64,000 bases of DNA, taken from the NCBI GenBank assembly GCA_905210415.1, contig CAJLWM010000004.1:5853-69852 (forward strand), read 5' to 3'. The position numbers were made by a program, and so were the translations under genes. Under the pieces are notes generated by a model. It made no database searches. It was not told the origin of the DNA and saw nothing but the letters and a program-made list of their open reading frames with translations. Positions 51,014-59,479 of this stretch are shown here, piece after piece. How positions within the stretch are numbered: the stretch's first letter is position 1; every line of letters starts with the position of its first letter. This DNA is from an uncultured Prevotellaceae bacterium (GTDB taxonomy: Bacteria; Bacteroidota; Bacteroidia; Bacteroidales; Muribaculaceae).

Positions 51014-51991
51014 ATGCATCGCAACCTAAACATACTCATGCTCGGTGGTGCCAAACGTGTGGCTATGGCTGAGCAACTCATTCGCGCAGGCAAAAGCATG
51101 GGCGTGAACGTGAGCATCTTTAGCCACGAGCTGTCTGCACAAGAGCCTATCGCGTCGATTGGCAAAATCATCGTGGGCAGCAAATACGTTGACCCGGGTA
51201 TTGATGCCGAACTCGACGAAATAGTGAAAAAGCACTCCATACACGTGGTGCTCCCATTTATCGACCCTGGCATCGAAGTGGCTGCTCGCCTTGCTAAGCG
51301 CAACCCCGAGGTGTTTGTGCCTGTATCGAGCATCGAGGTGAGCCATGCAATGTTTGACAAAGCTGAAGCCGCTGCGCTCTTTGAGAAAGCCGGCATTGAC
51401 ATTCCCACAACATATCAGCCCGACGCTATCTCCTACCCTGCGATACTAAAGCCTCGCACCGGTAGCGCATCGCGCGGCATAGTTGTGGCACACTCGCCTG
51501 CCGACGTGGAGGCTGCCCCTCTGCCTTTAGACCAATACCTTATCCAGAGCTACATTGAGCAGCGCGAGGAATACACCATCGACTGCTATGTGGGCACCTA
51601 CGACAACGAGGTGAAATGTGCTGTGCCTCGCCGGCGCATTGCCACCGCCGGCGGCGAAGTCACTCGCACCATCACATACCGCAACGCCGAGCTTGAGCGT
51701 CAATCGGCTCACGTGCTCACAGCATTGCATCTGCGTGGCGCTGTCACTCTGCAGTTTATCCACGACCTCACCACCCACCGCTTCTTGCTTATGGAAATCA
51801 ACCCTCGCTTGGGCGGCGGCGTGATATGCTCTATATGTGCCGGTGCCGACATCGCATCGATGATCATCGAGGAAAGCGAAGACATCAACGCCTTGCCACG
51901 ACACGATTGGCGCGACAAGACGCTTATGGCACGATATTTCAAAGAAGTGATTTTCTACAACGACAATCAAGATTCCGACAACAATGAATAA
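51014..51991 (+). CDS. ATP-grasp enzyme of the nonulosonate operon
   Basis: 325 residues with the CarB/biotin-carboxylase-like ATP-grasp fold: an N-terminal Rossmann-like domain (NILMLGGAKRVAMAEQLIRA), an ATP-binding lid (ILKPRTGSASRGIVVAHSP), QSYIEQREEYTIDCYVGTYD, and the metal-binding end FLLMEINPRLGGGVICSICA. Such enzymes ligate a carboxylate to an amine or thiol through an acyl phosphate. Placed between the LegB-like and NeuB-like genes (19 bp after the first, overlapping the second by 8 bp), it may attach an amino acid to an amino sugar or modify the nonulosonate. The precise reaction is not known. Confidence 0.82.
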   Translation: MHRNLNILMLGGAKRVAMAEQLIRAGKSMGVNVSIFSHELSAQEPIASIGKIIVGSKYVDPGIDAELDEIVKKHSIHVVLPFIDPGIEVAARLAKRNPEVFVPVSSIEVSHAMFDKAEAAALFEKAGIDIPTTYQPDAISYPAILKPRTGSASRGIVVAHSPADVEAAPLPLDQYLIQSYIEQREEYTIDCYVGTYDNEVKCAVPRRRIATAGGEVTRTITYRNAELERQSAHVLTALHLRGAVTLQFIHDLTTHRFLLMEINPRLGGGVICSICAGADIASMIIEESEDINALPRHDWRDKTLMARYFKEVIFYNDNQDSDNNE

Positions 51992-52994
51992 CAAAAAAGT
52001 GATAATAATAGCCGAAGCCGGAGTGAACCACAATGGCAACTTCGACATGGCTGTGGAAATGATTCACAAAGCCAAATGGGCTGGCGCCGATTATGTGAAG
52101 TTTCAGACTGCCGTGCCCGAATTGGTGATATCAACATTCGCTCCTAAGGCTGAGTATCAGAAGGAAACTACCGGCGCTGGCGAGAGCCAACTTGAGATGT
52201 GCAAAGCCATACACCTGCCGCTCACCGACTATGTGCGCCTGCGCGACATCTGCAAAGAGGTGGGCATCGGTTTTATGAGCACGCCTTTCGACCTCGTTTC
52301 TATCGACGTACTCGAAGAACTCGATATGGACTACTACAAAATCCCGTCGGGCGAAATCACCAATCTGCCATACTTGCGCAAAATCGCATCAAAAGGTCGC
52401 CCCGTGATTATGTCAACCGGTATGTGCGAGCTCGAGGAGATTGCCGAAGCCATGAGAATACTTGAGGACGGCGGACTCAAGCGCGATCAAATCACACTGC
52501 TGCACTGCAACACCCAATACCCCACTCCATACTGCGACGTAAACCTCGCCGCTATGAACACCATCAAGCAAGCCTTCGGCACAGCCGTGGGCTATAGCGA
52601 CCACACTCGCGGCATAGAAGTGCCTATCGCTGCCGTGGCTATGGGTGCCGAGGTGATTGAGAAGCATTTCACTCTCGACTGCAATTTACCAGGCCCCGAC
52701 CATAAGGCTTCGCTCGAACCTGACCAACTAAAGGCTATGGTAGACGCCATACGCAATGTGCAGCAAGCCATCGGCTCGAGCAAGAAACACGCCACCGCAA
52801 GCGAAACGCCCAACAAGGAAGTGGCTCGCAAGAGCATCGTGGCAGCCCGACCAATCGCCAAAGGCGAAATACTCACCGAAGAAAACATCACAGTGAAGCG
52901 CCCTGGCAACGGCATCTCGCCTATGCTTTGGGACAGCGTTATAGGAACTCCTGCCATACGCAGTTTCATCTACGATGAACTGATCGAAATCTGA
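51984..52994 (+). CDS. neuB: N-acetylneuraminate/legionaminate synthase (NeuB family)
   Basis: 336 residues. Condenses phosphoenolpyruvate with an N-acylated amino sugar (ManNAc or the 2,4-diacetamido analogue) to a nine-carbon acid. The TIM barrel starts IIAEAGVNHNGNFDMAVEMI and continues with DYVKFQT, STPFDLVSIDVL, KIPSGEITNLPYL, LLHCNTQYPTP and EKHFTLDCNLPGPDHKAS (metal and PEP residues). Residues about 275-335 form the C-terminal SAF (antifreeze-like) domain (RKSIVAARPIAKGEILTEEN). With a LegB-like dehydratase in the operon, a legionaminate-type synthase (LegI) fits as well as NeuB. A CMP-sugar synthetase, aminotransferase and hydrolysing epimerase are absent from this window. Confidence 0.9.
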   Translation: MNNKKVIIIAEAGVNHNGNFDMAVEMIHKAKWAGADYVKFQTAVPELVISTFAPKAEYQKETTGAGESQLEMCKAIHLPLTDYVRLRDICKEVGIGFMSTPFDLVSIDVLEELDMDYYKIPSGEITNLPYLRKIASKGRPVIMSTGMCELEEIAEAMRILEDGGLKRDQITLLHCNTQYPTPYCDVNLAAMNTIKQAFGTAVGYSDHTRGIEVPIAAVAMGAEVIEKHFTLDCNLPGPDHKASLEPDQLKAMVDAIRNVQQAIGSSKKHATASETPNKEVARKSIVAARPIAKGEILTEENITVKRPGNGISPMLWDSVIGTPAIRSFIYDELIEI

Positions 52995-53397
52995 TTTTTT
53001 TCACACAGACTACACTCTATAACAAATGCACTTACTTTGCACGGGCATTAGCCACCAAAGGGGTGCATTGTTTTTTTTGCGCACACACGCCGCTAAATCT
53101 TACACATCCAAAGCACAAACTGCATCTATATTGCATTTTCATACCATTTTGCATACAAAAGTACGCTTTTTAATCATTTTTCTAAGAAAAAATCCCGTTT
53201 TATTATTGTTTTCTTTTTCAGATAGTTGTATTTTTGCCATATGTTTGCTACTGTTGCATTTGAGTTATAAATGCGGCACTGAAATGTAATACAGCTTACA
53301 TTTGAATGCCCGAAAAAACACTTATTGCACCACTATTTTTTTACGGGCAATCTACTGAATCAACCAAGCCGCACAACTAAACACAATTTATGAGCGT
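52995..53397. other. AT-rich intergenic region before the LRR surface protein gene
   Basis: 403 bp without a supported gene. TATGTTTG at 53240-53247 is a -7-like box about 150 bases before the next ATG; the base set 19-20 upstream is TTCA rather than TTTG. A short GCGCACACACGCC motif near 53080 has no known meaning. Confidence 0.45.
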
Positions 53398-56352
53398 ATG
53401 ATAAAGAAAATTACCTCATTATTAGCAGTCTTTCTGACTATGCTGGCAGGAAGCACGGCGTATGCCCAAAAAGAGTTTACCATCAACGGCATGAAGTACG
53501 GCACAAGCAGCGATACTTCTACCGAGTGTACATTGATTGAAGGCAAGACCTCAGCAGTGCTCAACGTGCCAGAAACGGTGGAATTTGATGGAGTGACCTA
53601 CACGGTAACAGCCATCGGCAACAGTTCGTTCACGAGCGATGCCACCATCAAGCACGTCTACCTGCCTAAGAGTGTGAAATCAATAGGCAGTTATGCGTTT
53701 GCCTATTCAAAAATCGAAGACATCGTGTTGCCAGAAAACCTCACCTCTGTTGGCTCAATGGCTTTCTTCTATGCTTCAGAATTGACTAATGTGTATGCTC
53801 TTGGTGTAAATCCGCCAAGTTCGAGTTCTTCCAACTTCATCGGTTGTACGCCTACAGTATACGTTCGCCCTTCTGCTCTCTCAAAGTGGGAGCAAAGCTC
53901 CGACTGGTCGAGCATGGACCTCTACGACACCATGACTGTAGATTTCCGTGGCGAGAACGCCACCTACTGCTCTCCATTCGCAATCAAAATCACCGCCACA
54001 AAGGCTCCGAAAGTATATGCTGTGACTGGCGTTGATGAGAAAAACGAATGCGTAGTGCTCAACGACCTCAACGGCGTGATACCTGCCAACACCGGTGTGC
54101 TCATCCGCGAGAACAAACAACCCGAATATAATGCCGAGATAGCCGAAGACCAAAGCATCAAGGCCGAGGGCAACAAAATGATTGGCGTGCTTGTCACTAC
54201 CAAGGTGCAAAGTGGCAACGATGCCTACAAGAATTTTGTTCTCAGCGACAACAAATTTGACAACGTCACCACAGCCACCGACGTCTATGCTAAGCGTGCC
54301 TATCTGCAATTGCCTGCCACAGTGCCTTCTATCTCATGGAAGCTTGAGGCCGACAAGACCGAACCTGACAAGCCTGTTGTACAGGAGAATGTATTGTGGG
54401 GCAACGTAATCTATAGCGAATACGACAAGACCACAGGCAAACTGAAATACGACCAATCGATATATTCATTTAAGCCAGAAGCCGGCATCACACTCACCAA
54501 GCGATTTAAGCAATCCGACAAAGACGCCATCTGCGCAAACGGTGGCGGCGCCTTCTACGACGACCTCTTCCACTTCATTCTTCTGTCGGAAAACGAAGCC
54601 ACTCACGGCTACGACGTTTGGTCGCGCGAATATAGCTTCACCAACGACACCCTACAATATCACCGCAAAGGCATCAAACTCAACGACTTCTCTCTATATG
54701 CCAAAGCTGGTGTGGCCATCGACCCTACCACAGGATACGTATATGGCATCTTCTCATCGCAAAACAATCTCACTCGCCAATTTGGCATTATCGACTACGA
54801 CAATCTCGCCCGCACCACTATCGCTGTGCTTAAGAACAGCTACTTTGCTTTCGCCGTTAACTCTAAGGGCGAAGCATTCGGCATCACCGATGAGGGCGAT
54901 TTGGTGAAAATCGACAAGGCCACTGGCGAAGAAACAACTATTGGCCGCACTGGCGTAACACCTCGCGACATGACCCAAAGCGCCACCTTCAATCTCAGCA
55001 ACGACAAACTCTACTGGGCTGCTGAGGTATATCAAGAAGACGGTTCGGTGCTCTACGAGGTAGACACCACTACCGGCAAAGCCACTAAGATTGACATGTT
55101 CCCTGGTCGTGCGCAAATGGCTGCGCTATTCTGTCCAAATTCTGTCTACAGCGAGCAAGCACCTGCTAAGGTGAAAAATCTCACTGCAACATTCGAAGGC
55201 GGCAGCCTGAGTGGTAAGGTGAAATTCAATTTGCCAAGCACCGACATAGCAGGCACCACCATCTCTTCAAAGATCAAATACACCGTTTATGCCAACGGCG
55301 TGCAGATTGCCGCCGGCGAAGGCTATCCTGGCACTATGAAGTCGGTCAGCTACACCGCACCTACAGACGGCGAAGACTACATCTTTGCTGTGATGCCATC
55401 TAACGAAAAGGGCAACGGCAAACCAGCGCTCGTTTCAAGCTGGATTGGCCACGACATCCCTGACGCACCAACCGACGTGAAACTCACTATCGACGAAACC
55501 GGCAAATCAACCCTCACTTGGACTGCCCCTACCAAGGGTCAACACGGTGGTTACATCGAAGAGCCTTTGAAGTATATCATCACCCGCTACCCTGGCGATA
55601 TCCTATCATTTGACTATGTAGGCACCACTTACACCGAGCAACTGCCCGACGAAGGCATGTCGTCATACTACTACACCGTTCGCTCGTTGAATGGCGACCT
55701 CTATTCAGAACCTGTAGCTTCCAACGAGGCTGTTTACGGTTCGGCATTGTCGATACCTTACTACGAAGACTTCAGCCAAGAAAGCGCATTCAAGACATTC
55801 ACCGTGGTGGATGCCAATAGTGATAACGTGACATGGGCCTACAACAGCTACGATAAAGCAGCGATGATCGACAACAGCTTGAAGGTGGCCGACGACGACT
55901 GGCTGATGACTCCAGCAATCAAGATGGAGAAAGACAAGACCTACAAGCTTACTATCGAGGTTAGCGCAAAGGCTTCTGTAAGCCCTGGCATAATCGCAGC
56001 CGCTATTGCCCAAACGCTCACCCCTTCCGACTATTTCACACTTATCGCAGCCACCAAGGTCAGCACTGCTGCCGCACAGAAGCTCGAAGTGAAATACTCT
56101 GTGTCGGCCGACGGCGAATACCACATCGGATTCCATGCCACCAGCCCTATCGGATTCAGCAGCATGAATCTTGACAACATCAGCATAGAGGAAGACTCAA
56201 CATCGGGCATCACCGACGTGAAAACCGACGTGAACACCAACGGCGAAACATACACCATCGATGGTCGCAGAGCCACCGATTCTTATCGCGGATTTGCTAT
56301 CAAGCGTGGTAGCGACGGCAAGTTCACCAAGGTGATTATCACCGACAAATAA
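53398..56352 (+). CDS. BspA-type LRR surface protein with Fn3-like domains and T9SS-like tail
   Basis: 984 residues with signal peptide (MIKKITSLLAVFLTMLAGST, end near AYAQ). Residues about 45-150 carry LRR_5 (BspA/TpLRR) repeats (VTYTVTAIGNSSFTSDATIK, HVYLPKSVKSIGSYAF, DIVLPENLTSVGSMAF). A propeller-like middle (about 320-590) follows, then two Fn3-like domains (about 595-790; PAKVKNLTATFEGGSLSGKV; DAPTDVKLTIDETGKSTLTW). Next is a jelly-roll region of choice-of-anchor type (PYYEDFSQESAFKTFTVVDA, then DDWLMTPAIKME). The last 40 residues (TYTIDGRRATDSYRGFAIKR) look like a short T9SS type-A tail. It is probably a surface adhesin or binding protein. It stands alone, ending in a strong terminator. 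Confidence 0.82.
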   Translation: MIKKITSLLAVFLTMLAGSTAYAQKEFTINGMKYGTSSDTSTECTLIEGKTSAVLNVPETVEFDGVTYTVTAIGNSSFTSDATIKHVYLPKSVKSIGSYAFAYSKIEDIVLPENLTSVGSMAFFYASELTNVYALGVNPPSSSSSNFIGCTPTVYVRPSALSKWEQSSDWSSMDLYDTMTVDFRGENATYCSPFAIKITATKAPKVYAVTGVDEKNECVVLNDLNGVIPANTGVLIRENKQPEYNAEIAEDQSIKAEGNKMIGVLVTTKVQSGNDAYKNFVLSDNKFDNVTTATDVYAKRAYLQLPATVPSISWKLEADKTEPDKPVVQENVLWGNVIYSEYDKTTGKLKYDQSIYSFKPEAGITLTKRFKQSDKDAICANGGGAFYDDLFHFILLSENEATHGYDVWSREYSFTNDTLQYHRKGIKLNDFSLYAKAGVAIDPTTGYVYGIFSSQNNLTRQFGIIDYDNLARTTIAVLKNSYFAFAVNSKGEAFGITDEGDLVKIDKATGEETTIGRTGVTPRDMTQSATFNLSNDKLYWAAEVYQEDGSVLYEVDTTTGKATKIDMFPGRAQMAALFCPNSVYSEQAPAKVKNLTATFEGGSLSGKVKFNLPSTDIAGTTISSKIKYTVYANGVQIAAGEGYPGTMKSVSYTAPTDGEDYIFAVMPSNEKGNGKPALVSSWIGHDIPDAPTDVKLTIDETGKSTLTWTAPTKGQHGGYIEEPLKYIITRYPGDILSFDYVGTTYTEQLPDEGMSSYYYTVRSLNGDLYSEPVASNEAVYGSALSIPYYEDFSQESAFKTFTVVDANSDNVTWAYNSYDKAAMIDNSLKVADDDWLMTPAIKMEKDKTYKLTIEVSAKASVSPGIIAAAIAQTLTPSDYFTLIAATKVSTAAAQKLEVKYSVSADGEYHIGFHATSPIGFSSMNLDNISIEEDSTSGITDVKTDVNTNGETYTIDGRRATDSYRGFAIKRGSDGKFTKVIITDK

Positions 56353-56397
56353 GACTTTTGCCCTCGGGTATATTAAACCCAAATCGGACTAAAATTT

Positions 56398-56434
56398 AGG
56401 CTGGACCTCACATCTGCGAGGCCCAGCCTTTTTA
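56398..56434 (+). terminator. Rho-independent terminator after the LRR surface protein gene
   Basis: AGGCTGGACCTC pairs with GAGGCCCAGCCT (one bulge), followed by TTTTTATTTT. It lies 46 bases after the stop, and a MITE-end-like ACCCAAATCGGACTAAAA directly precedes it. Confidence 0.88.
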
Positions 56435-56490
56435 TTTTCTAACGCCGACAGCAATTCGTTGCCCTTCGGCTGTGGTTCTCTTCTATACGA

Positions 56491-57621
56491 TTATAGCGCT
56501 TTCTTAAATGCTCTGCGGCGCTTGTGCTGCACAGTCTCAAAGTATTGCCATTGCAACTGCACTCGTTGGTTATCGTCGAGCTCAGGGTTGCTCTCGGCAT
56601 AGCAATAGCCGTTTTGGCGGAAGTTAGGAATCAGGTCGTTGAACAGCAACGAGTTTATGCCCTTGCTCTGGTACTCTGGCTTTATGGCCACAAGCAACAA
56701 GTCCACCACATTGTTCTTACCCATCAATGCCTTGAGAAGGTGAATCCATCCAAATGGGAACAACTTGCCACGCGACTTTATCAAGCCTTTCGACAACGAT
56801 GGCATAGCAATACCCACACCCACAAGGTTGTCGTCGCCATCGGCAATCAGCGACACGTTGTTGAGCTTCAGGATTGGCAGATACATTGAGATGTAGTGAT
56901 TGATTTGGCGTGGCGTGAGGGGTGAATAGCCATACAATTGGCTATATGCCTCGTTGATGATATCAAACAATGCTTGGCCGTATTTCTTCACAAGGTCCTT
57001 TATGTTTGAGAAATGCACATTGTGCACATTATATTTCTTCTTCACGATTTCGCAGATGCGCACCATCTTCTCAGGAATCTCATCTGGCACAGTGATGCGG
57101 AATTCCACCCAATCGGTGTCCTTTTCGAAGCCAAGCTTCTCGAGGTGTTCTGGATAGTATGGATGGTTGTAGAGTGTGGCCATAGTGCCTTCTTGGTCGA
57201 AACCCTCCACAAGCATACCCTCTGGGTCCATGTCGGAGAATCCAAGCGGTCCCACGATGTGTGTCATGCCTTGGCTCTTGCCCCAAGCCTCTACTGCGCC
57301 CATCAATGCAGCGCTCACTTCCTCATCGTCGATAAAATCAACGAAGCCAAAGCGCACGTTCTTCTCGTTGCAACGCTCGTTCACCACACGATTGATGATG
57401 CCGGCAATGCGACCAACAGCCTTACCGTCGCGGTAAGCCATATACAACACGCTATCGCAGAACTCCGATGCAGGGTTCTTAGCCGGATTGAGTGTTGTGT
57501 AATTGTCCATCAACAAGTCTGGCACATAATAAGGGTTATCCTTATACATGTCGGTGCTGAACAATGTGAACTTCTTAATATTTCTTTTATTTGGCTTTAA
57601 TTCTCTTATTTCTACTGCCAT
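56491..57621 (-). CDS. GNAT-fold N-acetyltransferase-like protein
   Basis: 376 residues, cytosolic. The second half fits a GNAT acyl-CoA domain (LIADGDDNLVGVGIAMPSLS, VDLLLVAIKPEYQSKGINSL, LFNDLIPNFRQNG); the first half has a related fold (DSVLYMAYRDGKAVGRIAGI, NVRFGFVDFIDDEEVSAALM, VGPLGFSDMDPEGMLVEGFD), so it may be a double-GNAT protein. The N-terminus VEIRELKPNKRNIKKFTLF is typical of a conserved Bacteroidetes family annotated only as N-acetyltransferase. The substrate is unknown. It lies 61 bp downstream of the zinc-ribbon membrane gene on the same strand and may share its promoter. Confidence 0.75.
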   Translation of the reverse strand: MAVEIRELKPNKRNIKKFTLFSTDMYKDNPYYVPDLLMDNYTTLNPAKNPASEFCDSVLYMAYRDGKAVGRIAGIINRVVNERCNEKNVRFGFVDFIDDEEVSAALMGAVEAWGKSQGMTHIVGPLGFSDMDPEGMLVEGFDQEGTMATLYNHPYYPEHLEKLGFEKDTDWVEFRITVPDEIPEKMVRICEIVKKKYNVHNVHFSNIKDLVKKYGQALFDIINEAYSQLYGYSPLTPRQINHYISMYLPILKLNNVSLIADGDDNLVGVGIAMPSLSKGLIKSRGKLFPFGWIHLLKALMGKNNVVDLLLVAIKPEYQSKGINSLLFNDLIPNFRQNGYCYAESNPELDDNQRVQLQWQYFETVQHKRRRAFKKAL

Positions 57622-57682
57622 TACTATTGATATATTGAGTATTAAATTTGTTGTATTTATTGATTAACACGCGCCTGTGGCA

Positions 57683-59101
57683 TCACAGCGCATTCTCAAC
57701 CTGCGAAGCCGCGCATGTGCGAGGATTGAGTACAAACTGCAGCGATGCGGCACTCACCACCACCGAACCATCGGAAGTGAAGCGGATTGCCGAGCGCTTA
57801 GTGGCCTGCTTTGGAGCATACAGCACAAAATATCTGCGCTTGGTCTTGCTGAAGCCATACACAGCACCCTTGTCGTCGGCCACCACTATGAGATTGTCAT
57901 CCTCTATTCTTGCACCTTCTTCGCTGTCACCGAGCGAGAATATTGGCTTATCATACACTGTGATATTCATTATCACGTCGTTTTCACCACACTCCAGGGC
58001 AGTGACATTATCGGCATTCTCCACAAGCCACTTGCGGGTGGCGTTCTCAGCCTTTTCCAATTCGAGATCCTCTTCGGTTGGGTGATATATCAATGCTGCC
58101 GATTCGGCTTGCGCCACAAGGAATTCTGCCTCTGGCGTTCTGCGCAAATCGCCCGCCTTGCCATACACCAGCTGCCTACCGTCGCGCTGCACCATTTCGC
58201 CCGCATAGGTCACATTCACCAGATTGCCTGTTTGCGCCTCATAAAGACAGAGCACCACTTCGCCCTCTTGGTTGGCGCCCTGTGGCAATGCTCCGTAAGC
58301 AAAGTAGAGATAATCTTTGCCGGCTATCGATGTGATGTGCTGAGGCATCTCCTGACCCTCGCCCACCACTTCACTGGCATTGAAGTTTAGCCAATGCTGG
58401 TCTACAGTGCGATTAAGTTCGTAGGTGATGCGCCAAGCGTCGGTGAGGCTATCGCGAGTGATTGTGTATACCTTATAGAACGAACGGTTGGTAGTGCTTG
58501 AATAATATGTCACACCGGCTATCTGCTTTTCGCCATTCTTGCCAGGATTCATCTCAAGAGCAAAAGCCACATTGGCAAGGTCGCCAAGGCGGTTCTCCTT
58601 GTTGAGCGTAGTGCGAAGAATCTCCACTGCATCTTCTGGCGACAATGGCACCTCAACAGTATCAACATCGGTGGCAGCAGCATCGCTACGGCCTTGGAAG
58701 AAATAAAATCCCACGCCACATAGTATCAAAGCAGTCACTATTGCCGCTATTATTGGGCCATAGTTGCGATGTTTCACTTCCTCTTCTTCGTCATAAGCCT
58801 CGTTGTACTGGCTGCTCACGGCTGGAGGTGTAGCCACTGGTTGCGACTGTGTTTCTTCCTCTTCGTTGAAATCGATTCCCAACGAATCGTTTTTGCGAGT
58901 AGCCTTTGGCTCTTCGCTCTCAGCGGGTTTTGCCACAGCAAGTGGGCGACCACATTTAGGGCAGAATCGCGATTCTGCCGGTATTTCTTCTCCACAGAAT
59001 GGGCATTTCACTTCTTGTGATATTGGCATGCCGCATTGGTTGCAAAAATGCGAACCCTCTGGCACCTCTTTGCCACAATGACTACATATTCTGTTTCCCA
59101 T
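57683..59101 (-). CDS. Double zinc-ribbon protein with one transmembrane helix
   Basis: 472 residues, function unknown. Two zinc ribbons lie at the N-terminus: CSHCGKEVPEGSHFCNQCG (5-23) and CPFCGEEIPAESRFCPKCG (34-52). An acidic linker is followed by one transmembrane helix at about 131-150 (YGPIIAAIVTALILCGVGFY), then a large extracytoplasmic domain (about 160-472) with beta-rich sequence (GVTYYSSTTNRSFYKVYTI, YFAYGALPQGANQEGEVVLC). The zinc-ribbon plus single-span layout resembles, in reverse order, the short protein at 12151-12657. A TAATTTTG box lies on the minus strand at 59142-59149 and AAGGAG is present before the ATG. It heads a two-gene unit with the GNAT gene. Confidence 0.75.
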   Translation of the reverse strand: MGNRICSHCGKEVPEGSHFCNQCGMPISQEVKCPFCGEEIPAESRFCPKCGRPLAVAKPAESEEPKATRKNDSLGIDFNEEEETQSQPVATPPAVSSQYNEAYDEEEEVKHRNYGPIIAAIVTALILCGVGFYFFQGRSDAAATDVDTVEVPLSPEDAVEILRTTLNKENRLGDLANVAFALEMNPGKNGEKQIAGVTYYSSTTNRSFYKVYTITRDSLTDAWRITYELNRTVDQHWLNFNASEVVGEGQEMPQHITSIAGKDYLYFAYGALPQGANQEGEVVLCLYEAQTGNLVNVTYAGEMVQRDGRQLVYGKAGDLRRTPEAEFLVAQAESAALIYHPTEEDLELEKAENATRKWLVENADNVTALECGENDVIMNITVYDKPIFSLGDSEEGARIEDDNLIVVADDKGAVYGFSKTKRRYFVLYAPKQATKRSAIRFTSDGSVVVSAASLQFVLNPRTCAASQVENAL

Positions 59102-59479
59102 ATTTCTTATATCTCCTTTATTATCTGTTTTTTTCGGGGGACAAAATTACTAATTCTTTTTCAATTATCCCCTCCGCCTCCTGGCTCGGCACCCACAAGC
59201 GGCGACAGTCAGCACCCGCAATTTTCATATTTAACAAGAATTAACATACCTATTGCCGTTACCCGTCGCTTTCCCACACATTATATATACAATACTTTAG
59301 TATTGGGGGTTGATGATTTGCAACCCAAAAGCCCAGTTAGCACCAACATATACGACAAATGGCACACTAAAAATGCAATCTATGTGGTGCAACACATCAC
59401 TTTTTTGCTTAATTTTGCAGCGATTTAGCAAAAATAGGGCTATTTGCATCAATCACGAACAAACGAAACTAATATACAA
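59102..59479. other. Intergenic region between divergent zinc-ribbon and topA genes
   Basis: 378 bp. Holds a minus-strand -7 box CAAAATTA (59142-59149) for the zinc-ribbon gene and a plus-strand TAATTTTG (59410-59417) for topA, about 65 bases before its ATG. No gene is supported. Confidence 0.5.
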
